A stretch of DNA of 64,000 nucleotides from Rahnella variigena (GTDB taxonomy: Bacteria > Pseudomonadota > Gammaproteobacteria > Enterobacterales > Enterobacteriaceae). Both the position numbers and the translations under genes were made by a program. The stretch is taken from the NCBI RefSeq assembly GCF_003610915.1, contig NZ_NSDJ01000001.1:4030001-4094000 (forward strand), read 5' to 3'. How positions within the stretch are numbered: the stretch's first letter is position 1; every line of letters starts with the position of its first letter. Under the pieces are notes generated by a model that searched no databases, was not told where the DNA came from, and saw nothing but the letters and a program-made list of their open reading frames with translations. Positions 47,503 to 56,461 of the stretch are shown piece by piece.

Positions 47503-47826
47503 ATGAGTCAATTTAATGAAGCCCTGTCGGCATTAACCCGGCTCTCGCCAAATACCATCAACCCTGAAGATAACCTATCCGTAAGCGTTCACGATCGAAA
47601 TTTTAATAATTTAGTATCCAGCACGTTTACTAAAGTCAGCGAAACCGACGCGCAGTTTAAAAATGTGATTAATACCCTTAGCCAATCTCCGCATTACACC
47701 AGCAATCCGGAGAAGCTACAGATGCTACAAAACTATATCGGTGAATACAGTAACTACGTTTCCCTGGTGAGTACTCTTGCACGCAAGGCGGTGAGCACCA
47801 TAGAAACCCTGGAAAAATCGCAATAA
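47503..47826 (+). CDS. prgJ: Inner rod protein PrgJ
   Basis: The SctI inner rod or adaptor protein. The 107 residues (PrgJ: 101) end NYIGEYSNYVSLVSTLARKAVSTIETLEKSQ, the family's assembly helix. A GGAG ribosome-binding site precedes the ATG. It overlaps prgK by one base. Confidence 0.95.
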   Translation: MSQFNEALSALTRLSPNTINPEDNLSVSVHDRNFNNLVSSTFTKVSETDAQFKNVINTLSQSPHYTSNPEKLQMLQNYIGEYSNYVSLVSTLARKAVSTIETLEKSQ

Positions 47827-48596
47827 TGATAAAAAAATATTCACGTGTCCTCGCTGCCGTGCTGTTAACTTTTATGCTTAGCGCCTGTAATGACGAGAAC
47901 CTACTCTTCAACCTTACCCAGGAGCAGGCCAACCAGGTTCTGGCTATTCTGCAGCAGCATAATATTTCAGCGAAAAAGGACGGCAATCTTAAGGCTGGCT
48001 ATACCGTCTCGGTCGGGGAGTCTGAAGGTACCGCCGCGCTGTCTATCATTAATCAGTACCAGCTGCCGTGGGCCGCTGACGTTCAGATAGGGCAGGCTTT
48101 TCCGGAAAGCTCTCTGGTTTCTTCACCCAACGCCGAGCAGGCTCGCGTACTCTCATTACAGGAGCAGCGGCTTGAGCAATCGCTGCGCATGATAGCTCCG
48201 GTCGTTAATGCGCGCGTTCACGTCAGCTATCCCCCCTTTAATAACGATACGAGCGGAAAAAAAGCCACCGGCCACGTCGGCGTGCTTATTTCCTATAAAG
48301 GCGAGATTGACGATAATTTGTTTATCTCGCAGATCAAAACGTTAATCAAAAATAGTTTCGATGACGTGCGCTACGAGAATATTTCGGTGGTTCTGTTCCC
48401 CGCCCCGGTTATCCAGTACGTTGCGCCGACCAGAGTACCCGCCAGCATCCCTGCCCTGTGGATTATCCTCTTTTCTGCTATGGCTTTGTGCGCAGCCGGC
48501 ACGGCGGGCTTCATGCTCTATAAGCTTAGCCGCCGCCCGCCTTCAACCCAGGATAACGCTGCCGAACTGATTGAAGACGAGGCCGCAAAACCATGA
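47826..48596 (+). CDS. prgK: Inner-membrane ring lipoprotein PrgK
   Basis: The SctJ ring lipoprotein. The 256 residues (PrgK: 252) include a lipobox ending at Cys21 (FMLSAC), the YscJ/FliF-type ring domain (ALSIINQYQLPW, VNARVHVSYPPF) and a C-terminal membrane anchor near 210-230. The stop codon overlaps the orgA start (ATGA). Confidence 0.96.
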   Translation: MIKKYSRVLAAVLLTFMLSACNDENLLFNLTQEQANQVLAILQQHNISAKKDGNLKAGYTVSVGESEGTAALSIINQYQLPWAADVQIGQAFPESSLVSSPNAEQARVLSLQEQRLEQSLRMIAPVVNARVHVSYPPFNNDTSGKKATGHVGVLISYKGEIDDNLFISQIKTLIKNSFDDVRYENISVVLFPAPVIQYVAPTRVPASIPALWIILFSAMALCAAGTAGFMLYKLSRRPPSTQDNAAELIEDEAAKP

Positions 48597-49147
48597 GAGT
48601 CGGAGATCCGCGCATAATGTCCATTTTATACGCCCCGGCAAGCTATACACATCGCAGCCACCTGCCGGAGATATTCCGGGCGAGTGAAATCCGAGAGGAC
48701 AGGCTACTTAATTTCTGGCTGCTGAGGCACGGCAAACTCTCTGACCTACCCGCACGCTGGCAGCCCGACGAAGCCATGTGTTCGCTATTGCTTTCGCACT
48801 GGCATCTGATCCCCCTTGCTGCACATTTGGTTGGTGGCTATCTGCAGCGGAACAGACTGCCTGAAATGGGCGCTGTGCTGATGTCTGACCCACGTCTGCT
48901 GGCCTTTATCTCTTTGCCGCTGCTTCTGGAGGTAACGCTTGATGAAGGCGATATCCCGTTTGATACCGCTTCCTGCGGCGCAACGTTCCTTCTGGGGCAG
49001 TTCCCAGGGTTACCTGCCGCGCTGCGACAGCGTCTGATGCTGCACTTTCCTTCCGGCATGGCGCTTGCGCAATTCGCGGCCCCCAAAACGCTAAACCACA
49101 TTAATTTGCTACGAATGGCCTTCACCTATGCGCACCATTACTATTGA
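48593..49147 (+). CDS. orgA: Sorting-platform accessory protein OrgA
   Basis: The SctK component of the cytoplasmic sorting platform. The 184 residues start at the ATG overlapping the prgK stop; an internal ATG at 48617 is also possible. Typical segments are YAPASYTHRSHLPEIF and the HLVGGYLQRNRLPEMGAVLMSDPRLLAFI block. It overlaps orgB by 20 bases. Confidence 0.9.
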   Translation: MRVGDPRIMSILYAPASYTHRSHLPEIFRASEIREDRLLNFWLLRHGKLSDLPARWQPDEAMCSLLLSHWHLIPLAAHLVGGYLQRNRLPEMGAVLMSDPRLLAFISLPLLLEVTLDEGDIPFDTASCGATFLLGQFPGLPAALRQRLMLHFPSGMALAQFAAPKTLNHINLLRMAFTYAHHYY

Positions 49148-49808
49148 TGAGTTACCCGAAGACCTGCATCGCCTGACGGTGATTAAATCTTCTGAGCGAA
49201 CCCGCCATCAGCGAATAGCCATGGCGCTGGAACGAACCCTAAATCGCTGCAGTGAAATTCATGCCGAGTATGAGTTACAGACGGTCAGGCTGCGTGAAAA
49301 CCTTGAGAGGCAAGCGTTCCAGACCGGCTTTGAGCTATTTTTCTCGCAGCTGGTGACGCTGCTTGACGAGTATCAGCGCCAGCAGCAAAAGCGGCAGGAG
49401 GTTTTTCGCCAGCAGATCGGCACAGCCCTCAATCAGTCCTTACACGACCCGATGATCGTTGAGCGCATTATCCATCACCTTCAGGAACAGTGTGGGCATC
49501 AGAAAGCGCTGCGCATCGTTATTCCCCGAGCAGTAAAGCTGCCGGAAGGCGCGGACATCTCGAACTACCTGTATACCGATGATAATCACATCACCGTGCA
49601 AAATGACATGGATGCGGTGCGCTTTCCTAGTGAAACGCTTTGCCGCACGTGGCTACAGCAGGCGGATGAAAAGACCGCCGGTTTTAATGAAACTATCAAC
49701 AACCTGACGCCCGACATGCTTCGCAATCTGGCTGGGAAACTCATCGCTATGAGCCACCGGATGCCTTCAGAAACCGTCAACTCAGATAAGGATGAAAACA
49801 ATGAGTAG
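49128..49808 (+). CDS. orgB: ATPase regulator/stator OrgB
   Basis: The SctL protein linking the ATPase to the sorting platform. 226 residues, as in Salmonella. A coiled-coil N-terminal half (LERTLNRCSEIHAEYELQTV, LLDEYQRQQQKRQEVFRQQI) is followed by a V-ATPase-E-like C-terminal domain. Confidence 0.92.
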   Translation: MRTITIDELPEDLHRLTVIKSSERTRHQRIAMALERTLNRCSEIHAEYELQTVRLRENLERQAFQTGFELFFSQLVTLLDEYQRQQQKRQEVFRQQIGTALNQSLHDPMIVERIIHHLQEQCGHQKALRIVIPRAVKLPEGADISNYLYTDDNHITVQNDMDAVRFPSETLCRTWLQQADEKTAGFNETINNLTPDMLRNLAGKLIAMSHRMPSETVNSDKDENNE

Positions 49809-50157
49809 CATCAACAGTATTGCCTCTTCCTCGCCGTACGTGAAAGACGGTGAATCGTCGGATGAGAAATTTAACAATAAAGTACTCCACTATTTCCAGC
49901 AGAATAAGCCCGACGATAAGCTGAGCGATGTGATGGATCAAATGCGGGCACTTTCCCCCGATAAGAACAAATCGATGCATCAATTGAACGAAGCGTTGCT
50001 CTACTCCGATGCCTATTTGCGCAATACCGATGAGTACAAAGATTATGCGAACAACGTGCTGGACAAGCGCACCTTCCAGCTGCTCGGCGTGAATATGTTT
50101 TTTAATAATATGATGTATAAAAGCTTTACCGAGACCGACAGCGATCCGTCGTTATAA
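49801..50157 (+). CDS. orgC: Needle-assembly protein OrgC
   Basis: OrgC is an early secreted protein that promotes PrgI polymerisation. I start it at MSSINSIASS (49801), which has AAGGA upstream and overlaps the orgB stop. It gives 118 residues, shorter than Salmonella OrgC (153). The family is weakly conserved, so the call rests largely on position. Confidence 0.8.
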   Translation: MSSINSIASSSPYVKDGESSDEKFNNKVLHYFQQNKPDDKLSDVMDQMRALSPDKNKSMHQLNEALLYSDAYLRNTDEYKDYANNVLDKRTFQLLGVNMFFNNMMYKSFTETDSDPSL

Positions 50158-50201
50158 CCTTCCCCGCTATTAATCCCGGCTTAGTGCCGGGCATACAAAT
50201 C

Positions 50202-50705
50202 ATGAAAATAAAATCATTTACGCCCGTTGCTTTAACCTTATCTCTTTTGTTCTCCCCTTTTGCTACAGCACAAAAGGTAGATTGCATTGTCGAAGCCGCG
50301 CAGTGCTTCCAGATTAACCCCCTGCTGATTAAGGCTATTATTTGGCAAGAGTCCAGAAACCGTCAGCAGGCTATGAATCGCAATACAAATAGCACCGTTG
50401 ATGTTGGCATTATGCAAATTAACACTGTGCATTTTAAGGCCTTAAAGTCCCTGGGCATTGATGAAGCTTTGTTGCGAGAGAATAGCTGCGCTAATGTTTT
50501 TTCAGGTGCCTGGGTGCTCAAGCAAAGTATTGAGCGCTATGGCTACACGTGGGATGGAATCGGTAACTATCATTCTAAGACGCCGGTGCATCATGACAGG
50601 TATGTCAAAAAAATCATTTCCCTAATTGCACATCAAACGGCGGTCATTGATAAAATAGAAGTGGCCAGACAAGAAGGCATCCGCGAGCGTTTTGTCTGTC
50701 GATAA
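50202..50705 (+). CDS. iagB: Lytic transglycosylase IagB
   Basis: A periplasmic enzyme that opens peptidoglycan for the secretion apparatus. The start MKIKSFTPVA at 50202 gives 167 residues with a signal peptide ending near ATAQ. The SLT domain has the catalytic Glu50 in IIWQESRNRQQ, then NTNSTVDVGIMQIN and the GNYHSKTP motif. It is last in the prg-org block. Confidence 0.95.
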   Translation: MKIKSFTPVALTLSLLFSPFATAQKVDCIVEAAQCFQINPLLIKAIIWQESRNRQQAMNRNTNSTVDVGIMQINTVHFKALKSLGIDEALLRENSCANVFSGAWVLKQSIERYGYTWDGIGNYHSKTPVHHDRYVKKIISLIAHQTAVIDKIEVARQEGIRERFVCR

Positions 50706-50721
50706 GGGAGTAAGAAATATA

Positions 50722-51804
50722 ATCCTACCCATGTAATGTGGACATGGCCTTCAGCGAGTGAAATAAGCTTTCTACGCAGGCATTGTCATAACAGCAGCCT
50801 TTTGCGCTCATGCTCCCGCGCAGATTATGGCGTTTCTGTAAGGTCTGATAATCCGATGAACAGTACTGTCCACCACGATCCGTGTGAACAATGAAATTTT
50901 CCGGGCGTTTACGCCGCCAGAGCGCCATTTGCAATGCATCACACGTAAGCAGTGCCGTCATACGCGGTGACGTCGACCAGCCGTTTACGGCACGCGACCG
51001 CAGGTCGATGACCACCGCCAAGTACAACCAGTCCTCTTCCGTACGTAGATACGTGATGTCACCTGCCCACCTTTGGTTCGGGCCCTGGCGCTGAAGTCCT
51101 GATTCAGCAGATTATCTGATACAGGCAGACCATGTTCATGATAGCTGATCGGGCTGAACTTCCGGGTAGCTTTCGCCCGCAGCCCCTGACTACGGAGGCT
51201 GGCGGAAATGGTTTGATGTTGTACTCCGGTTGTTCATCAGCTAGACGTGGCGCACCATAACGCTGTTTCGCCTCAGTGAATGCCTTACGGACAGTAGCAT
51301 CACAGATGACCCTGAACTGCTGTCGCTTGCCTGACTGATGGCTGCGCAGACGCCAGACATACCAGCCTCTGCGTGCAACTTGAAGCACACGACACATGAT
51401 TTTGATGCTAAACTCAGCCCGATACTTTTCGATAAAGACATACTTCATTTCAGGCGGTTCGCGAAGTATGTCGCGGCCTTTTGAGAATGGCCAGCTCTTC
51501 TGCCCGCTCCGCCAGCTGCCATTTCAGACGGGCTATTTCAACAGACATTTCCTGCTCACGTTCGGAAGAAGAATGTGCATTCTTCAGCTTGCTGCGCCAG
51601 GCATAAAGCTGTAATTCATACAGGATGAGTTCTCGGGCAGCAGCGGCAACACCGATACGTTCTGCAAGCTTTAGGGCTTCGCTGCGATATTCAGACGTGC
51701 GTTGCTTACGGGACTTTTTGGTGGTTGATGCTGGTTTTGTCATGAGTCACCTCTGATTGAGAGTCTACTCACTTATTCACGTGTCCACTATTGGTGGGTA
51801 AGAT
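50722..51804 (-). mobile_element. IS3-family insertion sequence, decayed
   Basis: Bounded by imperfect inverted repeats, ATCCTACCCATG...GTGGACAT at 50722-50745 and its partner at 51781-51804 (17 of 24 positions match). The 1083 bp is short for an IS3 element because the end of orfB is lost. No target duplication is evident. It sits 16 bases beyond iagB and just before a hairpin that was probably the operon's terminator. Confidence 0.88.
50725..51743 (-). pseudogene. IS3-family transposase orfA/orfB, multiply frameshifted
   Basis: orfA (51743 leftward) has the HTH segment GVAAAARELILYELQLYAWR and a leucine-zipper-like helix. It shifts frame at LAILK, where an A appears to be missing. orfB begins [21 protein letters not shown], shifts after [10 protein letters not shown], shifts again near 51080, and resumes as [18 protein letters not shown]. 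Catalytic pieces [10 protein letters not shown] and [14 protein letters not shown] remain, but the protein stops early at STLHG. It cannot make an active enzyme. Confidence 0.9.
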
Positions 51805-51809
51805 CAATA

Positions 51810-51834
51810 ACGCAAGCATCTTGCTTGCGTTTTG
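51810..51834 (+). terminator. Terminator probably belonging to the prg-org-iagB operon
   Basis: ACGCAAGCA (51810-51818) pairs perfectly with TGCTTGCGT (51822-51830), followed by TTTT. It reads rightward but no rightward gene precedes it except through the IS. It is best explained as iagB's own terminator, moved away by the IS insertion. Confidence 0.75.
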
Positions 51835-51968
51835 GAATCAGAATGACGAGGCCGCAAAGTCGAGAAGCTTCAACAGGTAATCGACTAAAAAATAATAAAA
51901 AATTTCATTACGCTGTTTAATTGTTGTTTACTAAAAAATTCTCCAAAAATTATATCTAAGGTTATTAA

Positions 51969-52730
51969 TTATTTTGACTTTATATCTTGCAGCGTGACGC
52001 ATTGAGCGCTTAACACATTCGCCTTAGGGTGGCAGATTGCTCCTTCAACCGTGTTGCAACAATGCAAAAAATTATTGCCTTCCGGCGGGACGAGGTCTAA
52101 TGGCATCTGGCCAATATTATTATGATTTTTAATAAAATCCAGCGGGTTACTTCTTGCCGTCATGGCAACAAAAATGAGACTAAAAAAAAGAGCAGCTACT
52201 GCACTTAAAAATAACGTCTGCGGTGTAAACTTCTTTCTTTCAGGCACCCCTCTGGGAGCAGAATAAGGGATGATCGACATCGAATTAGCACTCACTGGAA
52301 TGACGTTAATCATCGACTGGGTTGAAAAGGAAACGTTATCTACTTCGATATTTCTAGGAAAAGAAGACTCAAAACCAGGTTTATTGGGTTCTATTTCAGG
52401 CTCTTCCCAGCAGGGCCCGGCCGTGAGTTTATACCCCAACTTTGGGATAGTGACAATAATACTCTTCGCATCATCCCCCAGGCTTACTCTTAAAGAACGG
52501 ATCACCTGTGCAATACTTTGCGAAGTCACATAACCGCCCCCCCATACTTCAGCAAGAAATTCAGTCTGAGAAACCGGTTCAGGGTATTTTTCGCAAAGTA
52601 ATGCAAGCACATCTGACTGCTTTTTCCTTAATTGTAAAACAGTATCGTCTTGTTGCAGCGTTCTGGATTTTGGATTAAATGTGAAATTAAGAAAGTAAAT
52701 TTTTCCTGGATTTACTACGCATTTTTTCAT
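51969..52730 (-). CDS. ToxR/CadC-like membrane-anchored transcription regulator
   Basis: 253 residues. The N-terminal OmpR-type winged helix (about 10-105) reads LRKKQSDVLALLCEKYPEPVSQ...SIAQVIRSLRVSLGDD...IPKLGYKL. A Ser/Pro linker, one membrane span (172-191) and a 60-residue periplasmic tail with four cysteines (224, 225, 233, 244) follow. It lies between iagB and the fimbrial operon, where SPI-1 has hilA beside iagB. HilA shares this type of DNA-binding domain but has TPRs and no membrane span. Targets are likely the fimbriae, the secretion system, or both. Confidence 0.85.
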   Translation of the reverse strand: MKKCVVNPGKIYFLNFTFNPKSRTLQQDDTVLQLRKKQSDVLALLCEKYPEPVSQTEFLAEVWGGGYVTSQSIAQVIRSLRVSLGDDAKSIIVTIPKLGYKLTAGPCWEEPEIEPNKPGFESSFPRNIEVDNVSFSTQSMINVIPVSANSMSIIPYSAPRGVPERKKFTPQTLFLSAVAALFFSLIFVAMTARSNPLDFIKNHNNIGQMPLDLVPPEGNNFLHCCNTVEGAICHPKANVLSAQCVTLQDIKSK

Positions 52731-53278
52731 TTTAAATCCCTTTGCGTTTAGCTTTATGAGTGAAGGTACCTTCAGAAAAAAGCATGAGTGAATATCTCAA
52801 TCCATGATCTTAAATATCTTCTGCCAAATTTTCAGATAACAAAAACCCAACTTATTTATAACCTTAGTTATACAAATAGCGGGGAATAATATCTTCTTTA
52901 TCACGATGTAGACAACAGAATTGATCTCGATGCAAATTTACTGTGAACGCAATAATACAGTACCATTCAAATCACAATATTTGAAATTGTTTTCAACGAT
53001 CGATGTGTATTGGTCCATAGCCAAAACAAATCACTCAGTTTATTTTCAGGAACATATTTTTAGTCAGTTCATCCTTATAAGAAGTATTGGAAAAGGACGT
53101 CCCTGTCGCCACTGAAAGTAATGTCCTCACGCTACATGAATATTTACTTTTTCCGGGATGATAACTAAAAATATGAATACGTGTTATGAGTAGGGAGTAC
53201 TTAATACCCCCTCTTTTTGCAGGCAGAAATATAACACTCGCTGGTAAGGCGCTCTATCAAAAAACGCCTCAAGCGATC
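52731..53278. other. Gene-free stretch between the regulator gene and the fimbrial operon end
   Basis: About 550 AT-rich bases that must carry the promoter of the ToxR-like gene (reading left). I see no gene, repeat or strong terminator hairpin for the fimbrial operon. Open frames here show no domain signature. Confidence 0.5.
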
Positions 53279-54196
53279 CTACTGCTGGGTGATGATCAAT
53301 GTTGCCGAAGCATTAAAAGCACCTGTTTTTATATCTTCATAACTGACCGAGGTAGGTTTGACTGGCGTAAAACTCAGTGGTACCGAAATACTGCCATTGA
53401 CTACACTGAGCTGCTGCGTGTTACCATTGGTAACGATATTCCCGTTCCAGCGCATGACGACCCCGAGATTATTGTTACTGGTAGTAATGGCATTATTATT
53501 CCAGGAGGTTGGAGTTGTGTTCATCTTTACCTGAAAATCAACTTCATGGGTGACATCACAGGTTATGTTGAGGCTTTTTTCCACCGTCTGTGCGGAAGTT
53601 CCGGAGCTTTGAATCTCACTTCTTTCAAGCTCTCCCAGTTCAACTAACAACGTCTCTCCGGAGAGGATTTTGCAAGTTGACGTGTTTATATCTACATCGT
53701 TCGCCGCAATGAAATACCAGATGTAATAGTTTTGCGCACCGTGGTTATTTCTCTGGATAAACTTAATTTGCGCAAGCCTGTCTCCCCGTCTGATCTGCAA
53801 CGACTTACCCATGCTGGTTAGCTCGAAATAAAGCTCTACGGGTAAGCTTTTAGTTTCCTGTGCATTGAGACTAAAGATCTCAACTTCAGGTACAGGCTCA
53901 GGATAAACCTTTCCAGAAATGATAACGCCGCCCTTAAGATCCTTGAAGATGGCGGAATTGAGGCTCATTCCGTTACTGGCAAGCCACATGGAATCGACCC
54001 AACCGCCGTCTACAGAGTCGTTTTTGCAGCTGATCTGCGAACGGAGATCGACAATCTTGTTTCTACCGGTATTGACGTCCGGGCTAACGTTTACGTTAAC
54101 GTCAGCATCTCCGCCGTTCCAGCCAATGGAATTACATGAGTAGGCCCATGCGCCCTGAGGCACCGCCAGCAGCATAATAAATAAGGGTAATTTCAT
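53279..54196 (-). CDS. Fimbrial tip adhesin, two-domain (FimH/MrpH-like)
   Basis: 305 residues with a signal peptide (to about GAWA), about twice pilin length. The N-terminal domain has paired cysteines (YSCNSIGW, SQISCKNDS) suited to receptor binding. The C-terminal half is a pilin domain (STCKILSG, NITCDVTHEV, end NASATLIITQ). It is last in the operon, where tip adhesins usually stand. Receptor unknown. Confidence 0.85.
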   Translation of the reverse strand: MKLPLFIMLLAVPQGAWAYSCNSIGWNGGDADVNVNVSPDVNTGRNKIVDLRSQISCKNDSVDGGWVDSMWLASNGMSLNSAIFKDLKGGVIISGKVYPEPVPEVEIFSLNAQETKSLPVELYFELTSMGKSLQIRRGDRLAQIKFIQRNNHGAQNYYIWYFIAANDVDINTSTCKILSGETLLVELGELERSEIQSSGTSAQTVEKSLNITCDVTHEVDFQVKMNTTPTSWNNNAITTSNNNLGVVMRWNGNIVTNGNTQQLSVVNGSISVPLSFTPVKPTSVSYEDIKTGAFNASATLIITQQ

Positions 54197-54213
54197 ATCT
54201 GAATGTGATTCTC

Positions 54214-54774
54214 CTAGGGATAATTAAGCTCGAATGTCGCTAGCGCCTCAAATGCTCCACGGCGTAAGGTATGTGCAGCCAGCGCGGAAGGTTCTCCAAT
54301 AACGTAACCGTACAGCACAAGATCGTTGGTTCCGCCGGCGAGCGTAAAAGCGGGCACGGTCTTATTCAACGGCAAGGGTGTGCCGTCCTTCTGCTCCAGG
54401 CCAAGCGCGATGCCGCTGGCGGCCGAGTTGCTAAGCGCCAGAAAACCCGGTAATTCCTTGCTCTGCGTCCCTTTAAACGTGACCTCTACCTGATTACCCA
54501 GGCTCAGATCGCACTCCAGCAACCTGAGGGCGAAGGGCTGCGCGTGGGTACGAGTGTTAAGGTATAAATAGGTATCGATTACCGTGCCGAAATCCAACGT
54601 AATATCCGTCGTATTCGGGTCCAGCTCGCAGGGATCGGCAACCAGGGTCCCATCAAATTTCAGGTTGTCGCTGGTGACTTTCAGGCCACCGTTCCCTGCC
54701 GCCGCGTGCCCGGCTAAAGCCATCATAAACAACAGCATGCCCACGCTGCGTCCGGCTAACGTTCTATTCCCCAT
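54214..54774 (-). CDS. Minor fimbrial subunit
   Basis: 186 residues with a signal peptide ending AAAG and a pilin domain. There is an N-terminal donor strand region, Cys in DPCEL and LLECDLSLG forming the usual disulfide, and the C-terminal beta-zipper FEALATFELNYP. Its place before the adhesin resembles MrpG-type tip subunits. Function in the tip is inferred. Confidence 0.85.
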   Translation of the reverse strand: MGNRTLAGRSVGMLLFMMALAGHAAAGNGGLKVTSDNLKFDGTLVADPCELDPNTTDITLDFGTVIDTYLYLNTRTHAQPFALRLLECDLSLGNQVEVTFKGTQSKELPGFLALSNSAASGIALGLEQKDGTPLPLNKTVPAFTLAGGTNDLVLYGYVIGEPSALAAHTLRRGAFEALATFELNYP

Positions 54775-54783
54775 TTCTGTTCC

Positions 54784-55308
54784 TTATAAATACTCGGCCA
54801 GCAGCGTTGCCGTAGCGGAAAACGTCCCTTCGCCCAGCTCATCGATGCCGGGATCTTTTACCGGCACAGCCTCAAGCGTGGGCGGATGCTGATAAAGGAT
54901 GTCGAGGGGTCTGTTAATCTCCATCGGCTGACCGTTCTGTTTAATCTGGATCCCTAGCCCACGGATATTGGTCGCGAGCGCGCTGCGGTCAAAGGACGTT
55001 GCGCTGCCGTTTACCGCAAGGGTCAGACGCCACGCGGGGTCAACATCGTCACAAATCAGCTGCCAGGCGATAGCCTGCTGGTAACGCACCCCGTCAACCT
55101 TATGGATGCCAACATTGTCAAAGTGGATGTTTACATCACGATCGTTATTGATGTGGCACGGATGGATCCTCAGCGTGCCGTGAAAGGAAATGTCGTTACT
55201 GTCGCCGGTTGCTGCGGCATGCGCCGACGTGAGCTGAACACCTGCCCCGGACAGCAGCAGCGCCAGCGCCAGGCTCCTTCCGCAGCCGCCGTAAACTTTG
55301 TTCTTCAC
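54784..55308 (-). CDS. Minor fimbrial subunit (PapE/F or MrpF type)
   Basis: 174 residues with a signal peptide (to about AHAA) and pilin domain. Cysteines lie in IHPCHIND-like IHPCHINN and WQLICDDV, and the end is FSATATLLAEYL. It is the same size as its upstream neighbour, with a similar GVRYQQAIAWQL versus GETYKQPVPYQV segment. The two probably arose by duplication. Confidence 0.85.
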   Translation of the reverse strand: MKNKVYGGCGRSLALALLLSGAGVQLTSAHAAATGDSNDISFHGTLRIHPCHINNDRDVNIHFDNVGIHKVDGVRYQQAIAWQLICDDVDPAWRLTLAVNGSATSFDRSALATNIRGLGIQIKQNGQPMEINRPLDILYQHPPTLEAVPVKDPGIDELGEGTFSATATLLAEYL

Positions 55309-55318
55309 CCTGATTGCC

Positions 55319-55843
55319 TCAGTTATAAGCCACTTTTAACGTGGCGCTGGCGTTGAATGCCTGTCCGTCCTGAAAACGTGCGCCGCTCTGTTTTTCCAGC
55401 ACGGCGTACAGCGAAGGCTGGCTGGCATTATCGAAGTTGAACCATTGATTTACCGGCAGCGTTTCGCTTCCTTTAAGCAATTTGATGCCAAGCCCGCTGG
55501 CATCAGTTTTTAGCTGTTTCCCATCAAAGCTGGCAGCGCTACCGGCAATCTGCATTTGCAGCGTTTTACCGTCCGGATCGCCTTTGCAGGTCACCTGATA
55601 GGGAACGGGCTGTTTATAGGTCTCACCAATAATTTCATTGATATAGACGTCACCGAATTCCACCTTAATCGGGTCAGATCCGCTAAAAGTACACAATGCG
55701 GTCGCCACCACCGTGCCGGTAATGCGAACATCTAAATTACTGGAGCCCGCCGCTGCCGCATCACCCCCCAGCAGCATTCCCGTCATTGCGAACAGGGCCA
55801 TTGCTCCCCATCGGGCAAATATCATCTTTGGATCCTTAGTCAT
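55319..55843 (-). CDS. Minor fimbrial subunit (MrpF/PapK type)
   Basis: 174 residues, signal peptide to about DAAAA, pilin domain with cysteines in TALCTFSGSD and PYQVTCKGD. The C-terminus is FNASATLKVAYN. Its ATG overlaps the stop codon of the gene before it (TATGACTAA). Adaptor or tip role inferred from order. Confidence 0.87.
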   Translation of the reverse strand: MTKDPKMIFARWGAMALFAMTGMLLGGDAAAAGSSNLDVRITGTVVATALCTFSGSDPIKVEFGDVYINEIIGETYKQPVPYQVTCKGDPDGKTLQMQIAGSAASFDGKQLKTDASGLGIKLLKGSETLPVNQWFNFDNASQPSLYAVLEKQSGARFQDGQAFNASATLKVAYN

Positions 55844-56456
55844 AATTCAGCCTGAAGCCGACCGTAGCCTGCCATGTACCCGCCGTTAACGGGGCCGGAG
55901 TGCGTTCGGGCTGCACGTAGTAGACCAGCGCATCATTGGTCGGGGTGACAAACTGCGGCAGCGTACGCTCGCCTAATCGCACGTCACGCCTGGCGCTGTC
56001 GGCGATCCTCAAACCCAGCCCGGTGAGGCCGTTCACCTGCACCAGCTCGGGGCTGTCGGCATCCGCGGGGGCCAAAAAAGTCACGCTGACAGCCGGCTGA
56101 AGCGAATCCCAGCCGCTGTTCCCGCTCCACGTATTGAGCATCTCTGACCCGCTGCGCACGCAGTCACGTAACCTCAGCGTAAAGGCTACCGGCTCACCGC
56201 GATCGCCCGGGTTTCGCAGCGCCTCGGTTGATGTGTTGCCGAGACTGACTTCCTGAGTTTGAGAAGTCATGTCGAGGCGACATGCCCCCTCGACAAAATC
56301 GCCCGAAATATGCAGTGCCCCGTTTACGCCTTCAACGTTCCAGTTGTCGGGCAGCGCCCAAGCCGTCGGCGGCAGCACCAGCGCCAAAGCCAGGGCGCTG
56401 GCAGCGCGGTTGCACCCTGCCAGAACGTGGTAATTCCACTTGCTTTGCTTCTCCAT
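55836..56456 (-). CDS. Minor fimbrial subunit (MrpE-like)
   Basis: About 206 residues from MEKQSKWN (56456; a GTG at 56465 overlapping the chaperone stop is an alternative). A signal peptide leads to a pilin domain with cysteines in EGACRLDM and RLRDCVRSG. The C-terminus is WQATVGFRLNYD. It is larger than the other minor subunits. It follows the chaperone gene directly. Confidence 0.85.
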   Translation of the reverse strand: MEKQSKWNYHVLAGCNRAASALALALVLPPTAWALPDNWNVEGVNGALHISGDFVEGACRLDMTSQTQEVSLGNTSTEALRNPGDRGEPVAFTLRLRDCVRSGSEMLNTWSGNSGWDSLQPAVSVTFLAPADADSPELVQVNGLTGLGLRIADSARRDVRLGERTLPQFVTPTNDALVYYVQPERTPAPLTAGTWQATVGFRLNYD

Positions 56457-56461
56457 CAGCC

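Noticed and set aside
50718..51808. Target-site duplication flanking the IS3 copy
   Set aside because: Bases next to the two inverted repeats do not match, so no duplication can be claimed.
53186..53647. 153-codon plus-strand frame at the fimbrial adhesin end
   Set aside because: Mostly antisense to the adhesin gene; no recognisable protein features.
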